Assembly (NCBI GenBank): GCA_934090775.1
Contig: CAKOKF010000023.1
Span: 1 to 13,696, forward strand
From: an uncultured Bacilli bacterium
Lineage (GTDB): Bacteria; Bacillota_I; Bacilli_A; RF39; UBA660
Direction: 5' to 3'
DNA: 13,696 bases
Positions 8,360 through 13,696 of the stretch are shown one piece after another. The notes below the pieces were generated by a model. It made no database searches and had not been told where the DNA came from. It worked only from the letters and a program-made list of their open reading frames with translations. Made by a program: the position numbers and the translations under genes. How positions within the stretch are numbered: position 1 is the first letter of the stretch; each line of letters begins with the position of its first letter.

Positions 8360-8388
8360 ATTATAGTCTGTTTCAAAAAAAAATGCAA
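8360..8388 (-). promoter_or_regulatory. Promoter of ybxB
   Basis: A perfect TATAAT (8365-8360) lies 17 bases after a weak TTGCAT (8388-8383) on the minus strand, with a run of T in the spacer. The predicted start is near 8353, giving a leader of about 24 bases. It is back to back with the tRNA-Met promoter; the two -35 boxes are only seven bases apart. Confidence 0.6.
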
Positions 8389-8395
8389 GTTCTTA

Positions 8396-8425
8396 TTGAC
8401 AAAAAAAGAAAAGTTTTGTTATAAT
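8396..8425 (+). promoter_or_regulatory. Promoter of tRNA-Met
   Basis: Perfect TTGACA (8396-8401) and TATAAT (8420-8425) boxes are separated by 18 bases, with an extended -10 TG at 8417-8418. The predicted start is about 13 bases before the tRNA. This is among the strongest-looking promoters in the window, as expected for a stable RNA gene. Confidence 0.85.
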
Positions 8426-8445
8426 TAAAAAGTGTCAGGAAAAAT

Positions 8446-8522
8446 GGCGATGTAGCTCAGCTGGCTAGAGCATCCGGTTCATACCCGGCAGGTCGAGAGT
8501 TCGAATCTCCCCGTCGCTACCA
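8446..8522 (+). tRNA. tRNA-Met(CAU), elongator type
   Basis: A 77-base cloverleaf with encoded CCA (8520-8522), D-arm GCTC/GAGC, anticodon loop TTCATAC with CAT, variable loop AGGTC and T-loop TTCGAAT. It resembles the B. subtilis elongator tRNA-Met (GGCGGTGTAGCTCAGC start), including the G1-U72 pair, and not the initiator, which has a C1-A72 mismatch and three G-C pairs in the anticodon stem. Two stem positions do not pair: U27-C43 in the anticodon stem and A50-C64 in the T stem. A CAU anticodon can also be tRNA-Ile2 after lysidine modification, but the similarity favours Met. Confidence 0.93.
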
Positions 8523-8532
8523 TGTGATTATT

Positions 8533-8556
8533 ACTAGGTTACAGCCTAGTTTTTTT
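8533..8556 (+). terminator. Terminator of tRNA-Met
   Basis: The inverted repeat ACTAGG/CCTAGT, with a 6-base loop that can add one U-G pair, is followed by six T. It begins ten bases after the tRNA CCA. Confidence 0.85.
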
Positions 8557-8766
8557 ATTAATATCCAAGACCTAACTAACAAGATTTTCTAAGTCTTATC
8601 ATATTTTTTTAAGTACTTTTTTACATTTTATCAAAGTAATTAAAAAATAAATAAAAACTAAATAAGAACTTGATTAACAAAAATCATCTTATTTAGTTTT
8701 TATTTTAATATGTTAATTAATTTTAGCTAAAAGCAAATTATTTTTTATTAAATTAATCTAAATAAT
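8557..8766. other. Intergenic region between tRNA-Met and the flavoprotein operon
   Basis: About 210 bases of very AT-rich sequence between the ends of a plus-strand tRNA unit and a minus-strand operon. It contains the long inverted repeat at 8649-8705 and a 12-bp palindrome TTTTAGCTAAAA at 8721-8732. No open reading frame with a ribosome site and no RNA gene could be recognised. Confidence 0.7.
8649..8705 (-). terminator. Long inverted repeat, probable terminator of the flavoprotein operon
   Basis: A perfect 19-bp stem (8649-8667 with 8687-8705) encloses a 19-base loop that itself has a 5-bp stem (TGATT/AATCA). On the minus strand the second arm is followed by further T-rich sequence, and the repeat lies about 60 bases after the COG2509 stop codon. 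It may also stop readthrough from tRNA-Met on the plus strand. It is longer than a usual terminator and has only two G-C pairs in the 19-bp outer stem. Confidence 0.65.
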
Positions 8767-10365
8767 TTACTTTTCTATATTAGGAGTATACTTATTCATT
8801 ATCGCTTCACTTACCTTTAACCCGTCAATAGCGGCACTAGTAATTCCGCCGGCATAACCAGCCCCTTCGCCACTTGGATAAATTCCTTCAATATTAGCTT
8901 CATATTCTTCATTTCTAATTATTCTAATTGGACTAGAAGTTCGAGCTTCTATTCCACAAAGTAAAGTATTATCATCAGCAAAATCTTTTATCTTTTTATC
9001 AAAATTTTCTATTCCTTCTTTTAAAGCTATATTTAAATTATCGGGTAAAAGTTCATTTAAGTTAGCTAAATTATATTTACCTTTTATTTTAGGTTCTAAA
9101 CCACCAAGATTCTTTGGCTCTTTATTATTTTTATAATCGCCATAAGTTTCTAAAGGAATTAAACCCTTTCCTAATTTATATGCTTTCTCTTCTAAAACTC
9201 TTTGAAACTTAACACCATCAAATAAATTAACACCATAGTCAGTCTCATTAACAGTTACAATTAAAGCACTATTTGCAACTCCACTATCTCTTTTAGCATA
9301 ACTCATTCCATTAATACATAATCTATTAGCTTCACTAGAAGCATTAACTACATATCCCCCTGGACACATACAAAAACTATAAACACCTTTACCGTTACTA
9401 GATTTATAAGTCAATTTATAAGAAGCTACAGGCAATCTACTATCTAAAAGGCTATACTGATTTTTATCAATTAAATTTTGAGAATGCATAATTCTAAGAC
9501 CAACGGCGAAAGGTTTATTTTCCATATTGATTCCTTTATCATTTAACATATAAAAAGTATCTCTTGCCGAATGGCCAACCGCTAAAATTAGTGCCGAGCA
9601 AGGCATTATTTCTTTATCATTTAAAACAATACTCTCAACATGCCCTTCTCTAACATTTATATCAGTTAACTTTGTTTCAAATAAGAACTTTCCACCTAGA
9701 CTCTCAATTTCTTTACGCATTTTAACGATAACTTCTCTTAAAACATCGGTACCAATATGTGGTTTATTAAGGTAAGTAATTTCTTCATTTGCGCCAAAAC
9801 TAGCAAATATTTCCATGACATATTGATATCTACCTTCTTTATCGTTTACTAAAGTATTAAGCTTCCCATCCGAAAAAGTACCAGCCCCACCTTCGCCAAA
9901 CTGAATATTACATTCGGGATTCAATTTATTATCTTGCCAAAACTTTTCTACTATCTTAACTCTTTTAGCAATCTCACAACCGCGCTCCACAACAATAACT
10001 GAATAACCATGACGAACTAAGTTTAAACTAGCAAATAAACCTGCTGGACCACTACCTACAACGACTATCGGCTTATCTAATCTTACAGTTCCCTTTGGTT
10101 GAAAATTATATTTTATTTCAGCGCCTAAAACTATATCTTTATTATTTAATTTTAATAATCTTTCTTCTTCTTTTTTATCTAGAGTACACAATACTTCATA
10201 CACATAATAAATATCCGGTTTCTTTCTAGCATCAATAGATTTTTTAATTATCTTAAAGCTAATAGGATAATCTTTAGCTAATCTTAATTTTTTTAATATA
10301 CTTTTCTTTAAATTATCTTTAGTATCTAAATCATATCTTATTTTTATTTCTCTTACCTTGAGCAT
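8767..10365 (-). CDS. FAD-dependent dehydrogenase-like protein (COG2509 family)
   Basis: A flavoprotein of the broadly conserved COG2509 family; its substrate and physiological role are not established. Residues 1-90 form the family-specific N-terminal domain. The FAD ADP-binding fold starts at VVVGSGPAGL (101-110), with the ribose-binding Glu127 in VVERG. The family signature FGEGGAGTFSDGKL is at 156-169. The C-terminal FAD-contact motif GEGAGYAGGI is at 499-508. The length of 532 residues is normal for the family. No signal peptide or membrane segment is seen, so it should be cytosolic. It starts 13 bases inside the preceding flavoprotein gene, with GAGG four bases before the ATG, so the two are probably translationally coupled. 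The inverted repeat at 8649-8705 ends the unit. Confidence 0.9.
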   Translation of the reverse strand: MLKVREIKIRYDLDTKDNLKKSILKKLRLAKDYPISFKIIKKSIDARKKPDIYYVYEVLCTLDKKEEERLLKLNNKDIVLGAEIKYNFQPKGTVRLDKPIVVVGSGPAGLFASLNLVRHGYSVIVVERGCEIAKRVKIVEKFWQDNKLNPECNIQFGEGGAGTFSDGKLNTLVNDKEGRYQYVMEIFASFGANEEITYLNKPHIGTDVLREVIVKMRKEIESLGGKFLFETKLTDINVREGHVESIVLNDKEIMPCSALILAVGHSARDTFYMLNDKGINMENKPFAVGLRIMHSQNLIDKNQYSLLDSRLPVASYKLTYKSSNGKGVYSFCMCPGGYVVNASSEANRLCINGMSYAKRDSGVANSALIVTVNETDYGVNLFDGVKFQRVLEEKAYKLGKGLIPLETYGDYKNNKEPKNLGGLEPKIKGKYNLANLNELLPDNLNIALKEGIENFDKKIKDFADDNTLLCGIEARTSSPIRIIRNEEYEANIEGIYPSGEGAGYAGGITSAAIDGLKVSEAIMNKYTPNIEK

Positions 10366-11558
10366 ATATCCTCACTTACTACCATACTAGATAACCAAGC
10401 AAAACCTAAATTAAAGCCCCCACATATACCATCAACATCTACTATCTCCCCTGTATAATAAAGTCCTGCATATTCTTTATCTTCTAAAGTCTTTTTTACT
10501 CTATTAATAGGTACGCCACCAGTAACTACTTGTCCTTTAAAAATCTCTTTAGTTGCCAGAACCTCTAAAGTTAAGTCACTTAAATTATTAATTAAATCAT
10601 CTTTTTCTTTCTTAGTTAAACTCTTATAATGACAATTACTATTAATTCCTGCCCTGCTAACTAAAATATAAATTAATTTATAAGGAATAATACTTTCTAA
10701 TAGTTCAATTACCGTTCTTTGATACAAACTATTATCTCTATCAGTTAAAAAATTATCAATTTCTTCTTTTGTCATATTTGGTAAAAAGTTTAAATGAACA
10801 GTTGCTTTTTGTTTTTGATACAAGGCTTTACTTACTAATGAACTTAAATTCATAACGCAAATACCACTGATTCCATAATCGGTAAGTTGGATTTCACCAA
10901 TATCATTTTTGATAAATTTATCATTAATATAGATACTTACACTGCCTTCTACTCTTATCCCTGACCATTTATTAAAGAAATTACCATTTAATATTAACGG
11001 ACAAAGAGCTGGTAAGATTGGCATCATTTCAATTCCTAAAGAATTTAATATTTCATAATTAGCCTGTTCTTTTAGACCAGCCTTACTACCAATAGCTATA
11101 ATCACTTTATCAAAAAGCATTTTCTTATCATTAACTATAACTTGATATTTATTATCTTGTTTTTTTATACTATTTACTTCACTATCTAAGATAACTTTTA
11201 TTTTTCTTCGTTCAATTTCTACTAAAAAAGCATTTAAAACGGATGTAGCAGTATTACTCATTGGATAATAATAACCATTTTTAATACGAGGTACCAATCC
11301 AATACTATTTAAAAACTCTTGAACTTTTAAAATATTTTCTTGGTTAACAATATTTTTTAAAAATTCATCATCGCTTGTATAATATTTGTCACTAGCGATA
11401 TTTTCATTAAAGTAATTACAACGACCATTACCTGTCATTAAGATCTTTTTCCCTAAAGTACTATTTTTTTCAATAATCGTTACATCAATACCCTGTCTAT
11501 CTAATAAAATAGCACTCATCATTCCAGAAGCACCGCCACCAATAATTCCAACTCTCAT
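10353..11558 (-). CDS. HI0933/YhiN-type (BaiN-like) NAD(P)/FAD-dependent oxidoreductase
   Basis: A flavoprotein of the HI0933 family (COG2081), which includes E. coli YhiN, B. subtilis YtfP and the BaiN protein proposed to act on bile-acid intermediates. Sequence alone does not give the substrate. The N-terminal dinucleotide fold GGGASGMMSA starts at residue 7 with Glu30 ending the second strand. The family signature MTGNGRCN is at 41-48. The C-terminal motif GEIVDVDGICGGFN is at 370-383, followed by GFAW. The length of 401 residues is typical. The start at 11558 has GAGAGG eight bases upstream. It is the first gene of a two-gene unit with the COG2509 protein and is preceded by a promoter directly after the tRNA-Ala terminator. 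A role in bile-acid metabolism should not be assumed from the BaiN name. Confidence 0.92.
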   Translation of the reverse strand: MRVGIIGGGASGMMSAILLDRQGIDVTIIEKNSTLGKKILMTGNGRCNYFNENIASDKYYTSDDEFLKNIVNQENILKVQEFLNSIGLVPRIKNGYYYPMSNTATSVLNAFLVEIERRKIKVILDSEVNSIKKQDNKYQVIVNDKKMLFDKVIIAIGSKAGLKEQANYEILNSLGIEMMPILPALCPLILNGNFFNKWSGIRVEGSVSIYINDKFIKNDIGEIQLTDYGISGICVMNLSSLVSKALYQKQKATVHLNFLPNMTKEEIDNFLTDRDNSLYQRTVIELLESIIPYKLIYILVSRAGINSNCHYKSLTKKEKDDLINNLSDLTLEVLATKEIFKGQVVTGGVPINRVKKTLEDKEYAGLYYTGEIVDVDGICGGFNLGFAWLSSMVVSEDICSR

Positions 11559-11661
11559 AACCGTTTCCTCTCTTTTTCAATTTATTAACTACTTAATTTT
11601 TTATTTAAATCTAATAATCTATTCATTAAACCAATAAATATTAATATTTTTAAACACTCTT

Positions 11662-11690
11662 AATATACAATAGTCTTTAATTTTTGTAAA
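11662..11690 (-). promoter_or_regulatory. Promoter of the flavoprotein operon
   Basis: TTTACA (11690-11685) and TATATT (11667-11662) with a 17-base spacer, each one mismatch from consensus. The -35 box begins one base after the T-run of the tRNA-Ala terminator. The predicted leader is about 95 bases and AT-rich, with no recognisable riboswitch. Confidence 0.6.
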
Positions 11691-11691
11691 C

Positions 11692-11716
11692 AAAAAAAGC
11701 CTCTATTATAGAAGCT
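11692..11716 (-). terminator. Terminator of tRNA-Ala
   Basis: An 8-bp stem (AGCTTCTA/TAGAGGCT, one U-G pair) with a 3-base loop, followed by seven T on the minus strand, 12 bases after the tRNA CCA. Confidence 0.85.
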
Positions 11717-11728
11717 TAATAATCTAAC

Positions 11729-11805
11729 TGGTGGAGGATAAGGGATTCGAACCCTTGACCCCCTGCGTGCAGGGCAGGTGCTCTAGCCAGCTGAGCTAAT
11801 CCCCC
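11729..11805 (-). tRNA. tRNA-Ala(UGC)
   Basis: A 77-base cloverleaf with encoded CCA. The acceptor stem GGGGGAT/ATCCTCC contains the G3-U70 wobble pair, the main alanine identity element. The anticodon stem CCTGC/GCAGG is perfect and fixes the loop as CCTGCAC with anticodon TGC; the T-loop is TTCGAAT. The base before the anticodon (position 33) reads C, where nearly all elongator tRNAs have U. Both tRNAs in the window share an identical D-arm. The gene stands alone, outside any rRNA operon visible here. Confidence 0.93.
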
Positions 11806-11824
11806 AGTCATCAACAACAAATTA

Positions 11825-11853
11825 ATCTTATCATAGAGCTACTACTTTTGCAA
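11825..11853 (-). promoter_or_regulatory. Promoter of tRNA-Ala
   Basis: TTGCAA (11853-11848) and TAAGAT (11830-11825) with a 17-base spacer and an extended -10 TG, about 19 bases before the tRNA. Both boxes are four of six to consensus, so this is plausible but weaker than the tRNA-Met promoter. Confidence 0.5.
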
Positions 11854-11854
11854 G

Positions 11855-11883
11855 TAAAAAATAACTTTTTCCTTTATTTTTTA
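11855..11883 (-). terminator. Possible A/T-only terminator of the polymerase-YolD operon
   Basis: A perfect 10-bp inverted repeat made only of A and T (TAAAAAATAA/TTATTTTTTA) with a 9-base spacer lies about 95 bases after the YolD stop. In an RNA the second arm would act as the U tract. With no G-C pair the stem is weak, and it abuts the -35 box of tRNA-Ala, so the assignment is tentative. The rest of 11884-11977 is purine-rich on the minus strand and shows nothing else. Confidence 0.3.
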
Positions 11884-11977
11884 TGTAATTTAACCAAAAT
11901 TAGGCTTTTTACTATATTTATAATTATATTTTTCTTCTTATTTTTTAATCTTTCTAAGAATATCTACTTTTTCTTTT

Positions 11978-12295
11978 TTATTTTAATTCAATTTTTACAA
12001 TTTGTCTCATATCAACTACCTTCCCACTTTCTAAATAGATTTTCTTTAAAGAAGTATCTATTCTTTGAATTTTATCCATTATTTGATAGAACTTTGGATA
12101 ACGGTAAAAAGTTAGAAGAACTATACTAGAACGTGCATATGCACATTTTAATGTTTCTTCTAACTCATTATATTGGTCAATCGACAAATCAGGCATTTTT
12201 TGATAATTTTTTTTATTCATCAATTCTTTTTTTACTTCTTTCGTTTTATATAACGATTCAAAAGCTTGCCATTTAATTTGTCCACGATTACGCAC
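11978..12295 (-). CDS. YolD-like family protein
   Basis: A small protein of 105 residues matching the YolD-like family, found in Bacillota next to UvrX/YqjW-type Y-family polymerases; a role in translesion synthesis or UV tolerance is inferred from that pairing and its biochemistry is unclear. The family hallmark RG-x-IKW is at residues 4-9 (NRGQIKWQAF), followed by a helical lysine/glutamate-rich region and a C-terminal part ending KVVDMRQIVKIELK. The GTG at 12295 is chosen because AGGTGG lies five bases upstream and the protein then starts right before the hallmark. A longer GTG start at 12304 would overlap that ribosome site. It overlaps the polymerase gene by eight bases, so translation is probably coupled. 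Confidence 0.85.
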   Translation of the reverse strand: MRNRGQIKWQAFESLYKTKEVKKELMNKKNYQKMPDLSIDQYNELEETLKCAYARSSIVLLTFYRYPKFYQIMDKIQRIDTSLKKIYLESGKVVDMRQIVKIELK

Positions 12296-13532
12296 TATGA
12301 CCACCTATTTTACCATTTCTATCGATGGCGGTTGAATCAGCAAGCAAGTTAGAAGCTTTAATTATACTATTGTTGCCATATTTTTCTTTAATTTTATCAA
12401 CGGTTTCATTTAGCTTTTTATTGTCTTCCACAACTTCAACATTGCTAAACAAATTGAGCTGCAAGGAAGTATCGTTAACAAGACCGCCGGCTGCAATCGT
12501 AACTTTTCTAATTGGCAAATCATTATAAAACTTATCAAAGATATTTGTACAAACAAAGTAAAATTCATCTTCATCACTTGTGGGATTAACCTTTACACTA
12601 TGGTAAAAACCACCACCGACATCTATACTATACCCAATTCCTAGACCAATTATACCTGCTTGTTTTTTATTTTTTCGTAACCGTCTACAAACTACTTCAA
12701 TCGTTTCTCTAATAATTATCTTAATATTATTACCGTCATAGTCTTTAAACAAAACCTGACTATTAGAATAACTAGAACTTTTAGGTGGCATTTTAAAATC
12801 ACTAATAACTGATTCATCTATACCATTAGTATGTTCCCACAATTCTTCCCCAATAATACCAAATTTTTTCTTTAAAATTTTCTTATCACATCTTGCAACA
12901 TCCCCAATATAATACATTCCCATAGCATTCAGTCTTGCTTCCATCCGACTACCAATTGACCACATTTTTGATAAAGGCGTAATCGGCCAAAGTTTGGTTG
13001 GAACATCATCATAAGTCCATTTAGCAATTCCATCTTTATACTTTTTAGCTTCCACATCCATTGCCACTTTCGCCAGTAACATATTGGGACCAATCCCACA
13101 AGTTGCTGTTAAACCAGTTCTTGCCGTAATCGTATGTAAAATTTTTTTAGCTAAATCATAATCAGACATATCATACATTTTAAGGTAATGCGTTACATCC
13201 AAGAAACATTCATCAACTGAATAAATATGTAAATCTTCTTCACTAACAAAATCCAAATAAATATTAACTACTTCTTTACTTTTCTTTATATATAAACTCA
13301 TCCTTGGTGGGACTATTTGATATTTTATCCAAGGTGGAATCTCATAAAGACGGGTACGTGATTTTATGCCTTTACTTTTTAAATATGGTGTAATAGCTAA
13401 CGTAATGGCTCCTTTTCCTTGATTAGGATTTGCTACTACCAAAGGAGTCGTAAAAGGATTAATATTTCTTTCTACACATTCACATGATGCAAAAAAGCTT
13501 TTCAAATCGATACACATTATATGTCTAGTCAT
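12288..13532 (-). CDS. Y-family translesion DNA polymerase (UvrX/YqjW type)
   Basis: An error-prone polymerase that inserts opposite damaged template bases, acting with the sliding clamp. The metal-binding residues are Asp9 (MCIDLKSFFAS) and Asp107-Glu108 (YSVDECFLD). The expected steric-gate aromatic is Phe14. The helix-hairpin-helix little-finger junction follows near 185-235. QLNLF at 358-362 fits the beta-clamp-binding pentapeptide. The C-terminal RNGKIGGHSA is typical of the UvrX branch rather than DinB, as is the following YolD-like gene. At 414 residues the length is normal and all catalytic residues are present. The ATG at 13532 has AGAGGTGAT five bases upstream. Such pairs are often carried on phages and integrative elements, but no other mobile gene is seen here. 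No GAAC-N4-GTTC LexA box is visible upstream. Confidence 0.95.
   Translation of the reverse strand: MTRHIMCIDLKSFFASCECVERNINPFTTPLVVANPNQGKGAITLAITPYLKSKGIKSRTRLYEIPPWIKYQIVPPRMSLYIKKSKEVVNIYLDFVSEEDLHIYSVDECFLDVTHYLKMYDMSDYDLAKKILHTITARTGLTATCGIGPNMLLAKVAMDVEAKKYKDGIAKWTYDDVPTKLWPITPLSKMWSIGSRMEARLNAMGMYYIGDVARCDKKILKKKFGIIGEELWEHTNGIDESVISDFKMPPKSSSYSNSQVLFKDYDGNNIKIIIRETIEVVCRRLRKNKKQAGIIGLGIGYSIDVGGGFYHSVKVNPTSDEDEFYFVCTNIFDKFYNDLPIRKVTIAAGGLVNDTSLQLNLFSNVEVVEDNKKLNETVDKIKEKYGNNSIIKASNLLADSTAIDRNGKIGGHSA
12301..12306 (-). promoter_or_regulatory. Shine-Dalgarno site of the YolD-like gene inside the polymerase gene
   Basis: AGGTGG lies five bases before the GTG at 12295. It is formed by the two glycine codons of the polymerase's C-terminal IGGH motif, and it decides the short start for the YolD-like protein. 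Confidence 0.75.
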
Positions 13533-13649
13533 TTAAAATCACCTCTTTTTTAACTCATAATCATTTTTTATTTAGTTTCTAATTTTTCTATTTATTAATT
13601 TCATTCATTCTTAATAGCTTTTTTAAAATTTCTCATTAAAAGTATTTAT

Positions 13650-13680
13650 ATTATACTAGAATTTTACTTATATATGTAAA
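13650..13680 (-). promoter_or_regulatory. Probable promoter of the polymerase-YolD operon
   Basis: A perfect TATAAT (13655-13650) lies 19 bases after TTTACA (13680-13675). The spacer is longer than the 17-base optimum, which suggests a weak or activator-dependent promoter. The predicted leader is about 110 bases of AT-rich sequence without a recognisable RNA structure. Confidence 0.5.
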
Positions 13681-13685
13681 AATTC
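13659..13685. repeat. Inverted repeat over the -35 box of the polymerase promoter, possible operator
   Basis: GAATTTTAC and GTAAAAATTC flank an 8-base AT spacer; the arms match except for one extra base. The repeat covers the TTTACA box and most of the promoter spacer, where a repressor would act. It does not match the B. subtilis LexA box. In DNA this AT-rich, such repeats also arise by chance. Confidence 0.4.
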
Positions 13686-13696
13686 ATAGACATTTT

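Noticed and set aside
8721..8732. Palindrome TTTTAGCTAAAA
   Set aside because: It is a 12-base self-complementary stretch in very AT-rich intergenic DNA with no promoter to regulate nearby.
11848..12129. Plus-strand frame that looks like a small hydrophobic membrane protein
   Set aside because: The Phe/Leu-rich content is the reverse of an A-rich minus-strand stretch. It starts inside the tRNA-Ala promoter and overlaps the YolD-like gene antisense.
12325..12528. Plus-strand frame opposite the polymerase C-terminus
   Set aside because: It is an antisense shadow of a conserved gene without a promoter or ribosome site.
11978..13532. A mobile element carrying the polymerase-YolD pair
   Set aside because: Such pairs often ride on phages and integrative elements, but there is no integrase, attachment repeat at the tRNA-Ala 3' end or other mobile gene in the window.

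Overview
This is an AT-rich window from a low-GC Gram-positive bacterium (Bacillota or a Mollicutes-related lineage). RpoB and RpoC align closely with the Bacillus subtilis proteins over most of their length. TGA serves as the rpoB stop codon, so the code is table 11 and not the Mycoplasma code 4. Both tRNA genes encode their CCA end. A CIRCE/HrcA-type heat-shock operator also fits Bacillota. All protein genes lie on the minus strand; only tRNA-Met is on the plus strand.

Layout from left to right. Bases 1-77 hold a leftward, perfect-consensus sigma-A-type promoter wrapped in two CIRCE operators; the gene it drives is off the left edge. Bases 246-7728 hold rpoB-rpoC with its own promoter, which starts inside the end of ybxB, and an intrinsic terminator folded from the last codons of rpoC. 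ybxB (RsmC-like methyltransferase) precedes rpoB, as in B. subtilis, but rplJ-rplL does not follow upstream. Instead a divergent tRNA-Met gene shares a compact back-to-back promoter region with ybxB (8360-8425). A long inverted repeat at 8649-8705 separates tRNA-Met from two overlapping flavoprotein genes (COG2509 and COG2081/HI0933 families, 8767-11558). Next come tRNA-Ala(UGC) with its own promoter and terminator, and finally a YolD-like protein and a Y-family translesion DNA polymerase (11978-13532) in one operon with an upstream inverted repeat.

How the genes work together. The left half supplies the two large catalytic subunits of RNA polymerase. The right half holds damage-tolerance genes (polymerase plus YolD) and two redox flavoproteins of uncertain substrate. 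The tRNA genes are single-gene transcription units placed between them.

I found no CRISPR array, insertion sequence, phage module, toxin-antitoxin pair or defence system. The points that stand out are: a rifampicin-resistance-type residue pattern in RpoB (Asp at the E. coli His526 position, Lys at Gln513); an altered bridge helix in RpoC; acidic C-terminal tails on both subunits whose codons also act as the rpoC Shine-Dalgarno sequence and the operon terminator; a tRNA-Ala with C33 instead of U33; and a rpoBC island detached from its usual ribosomal neighbours.
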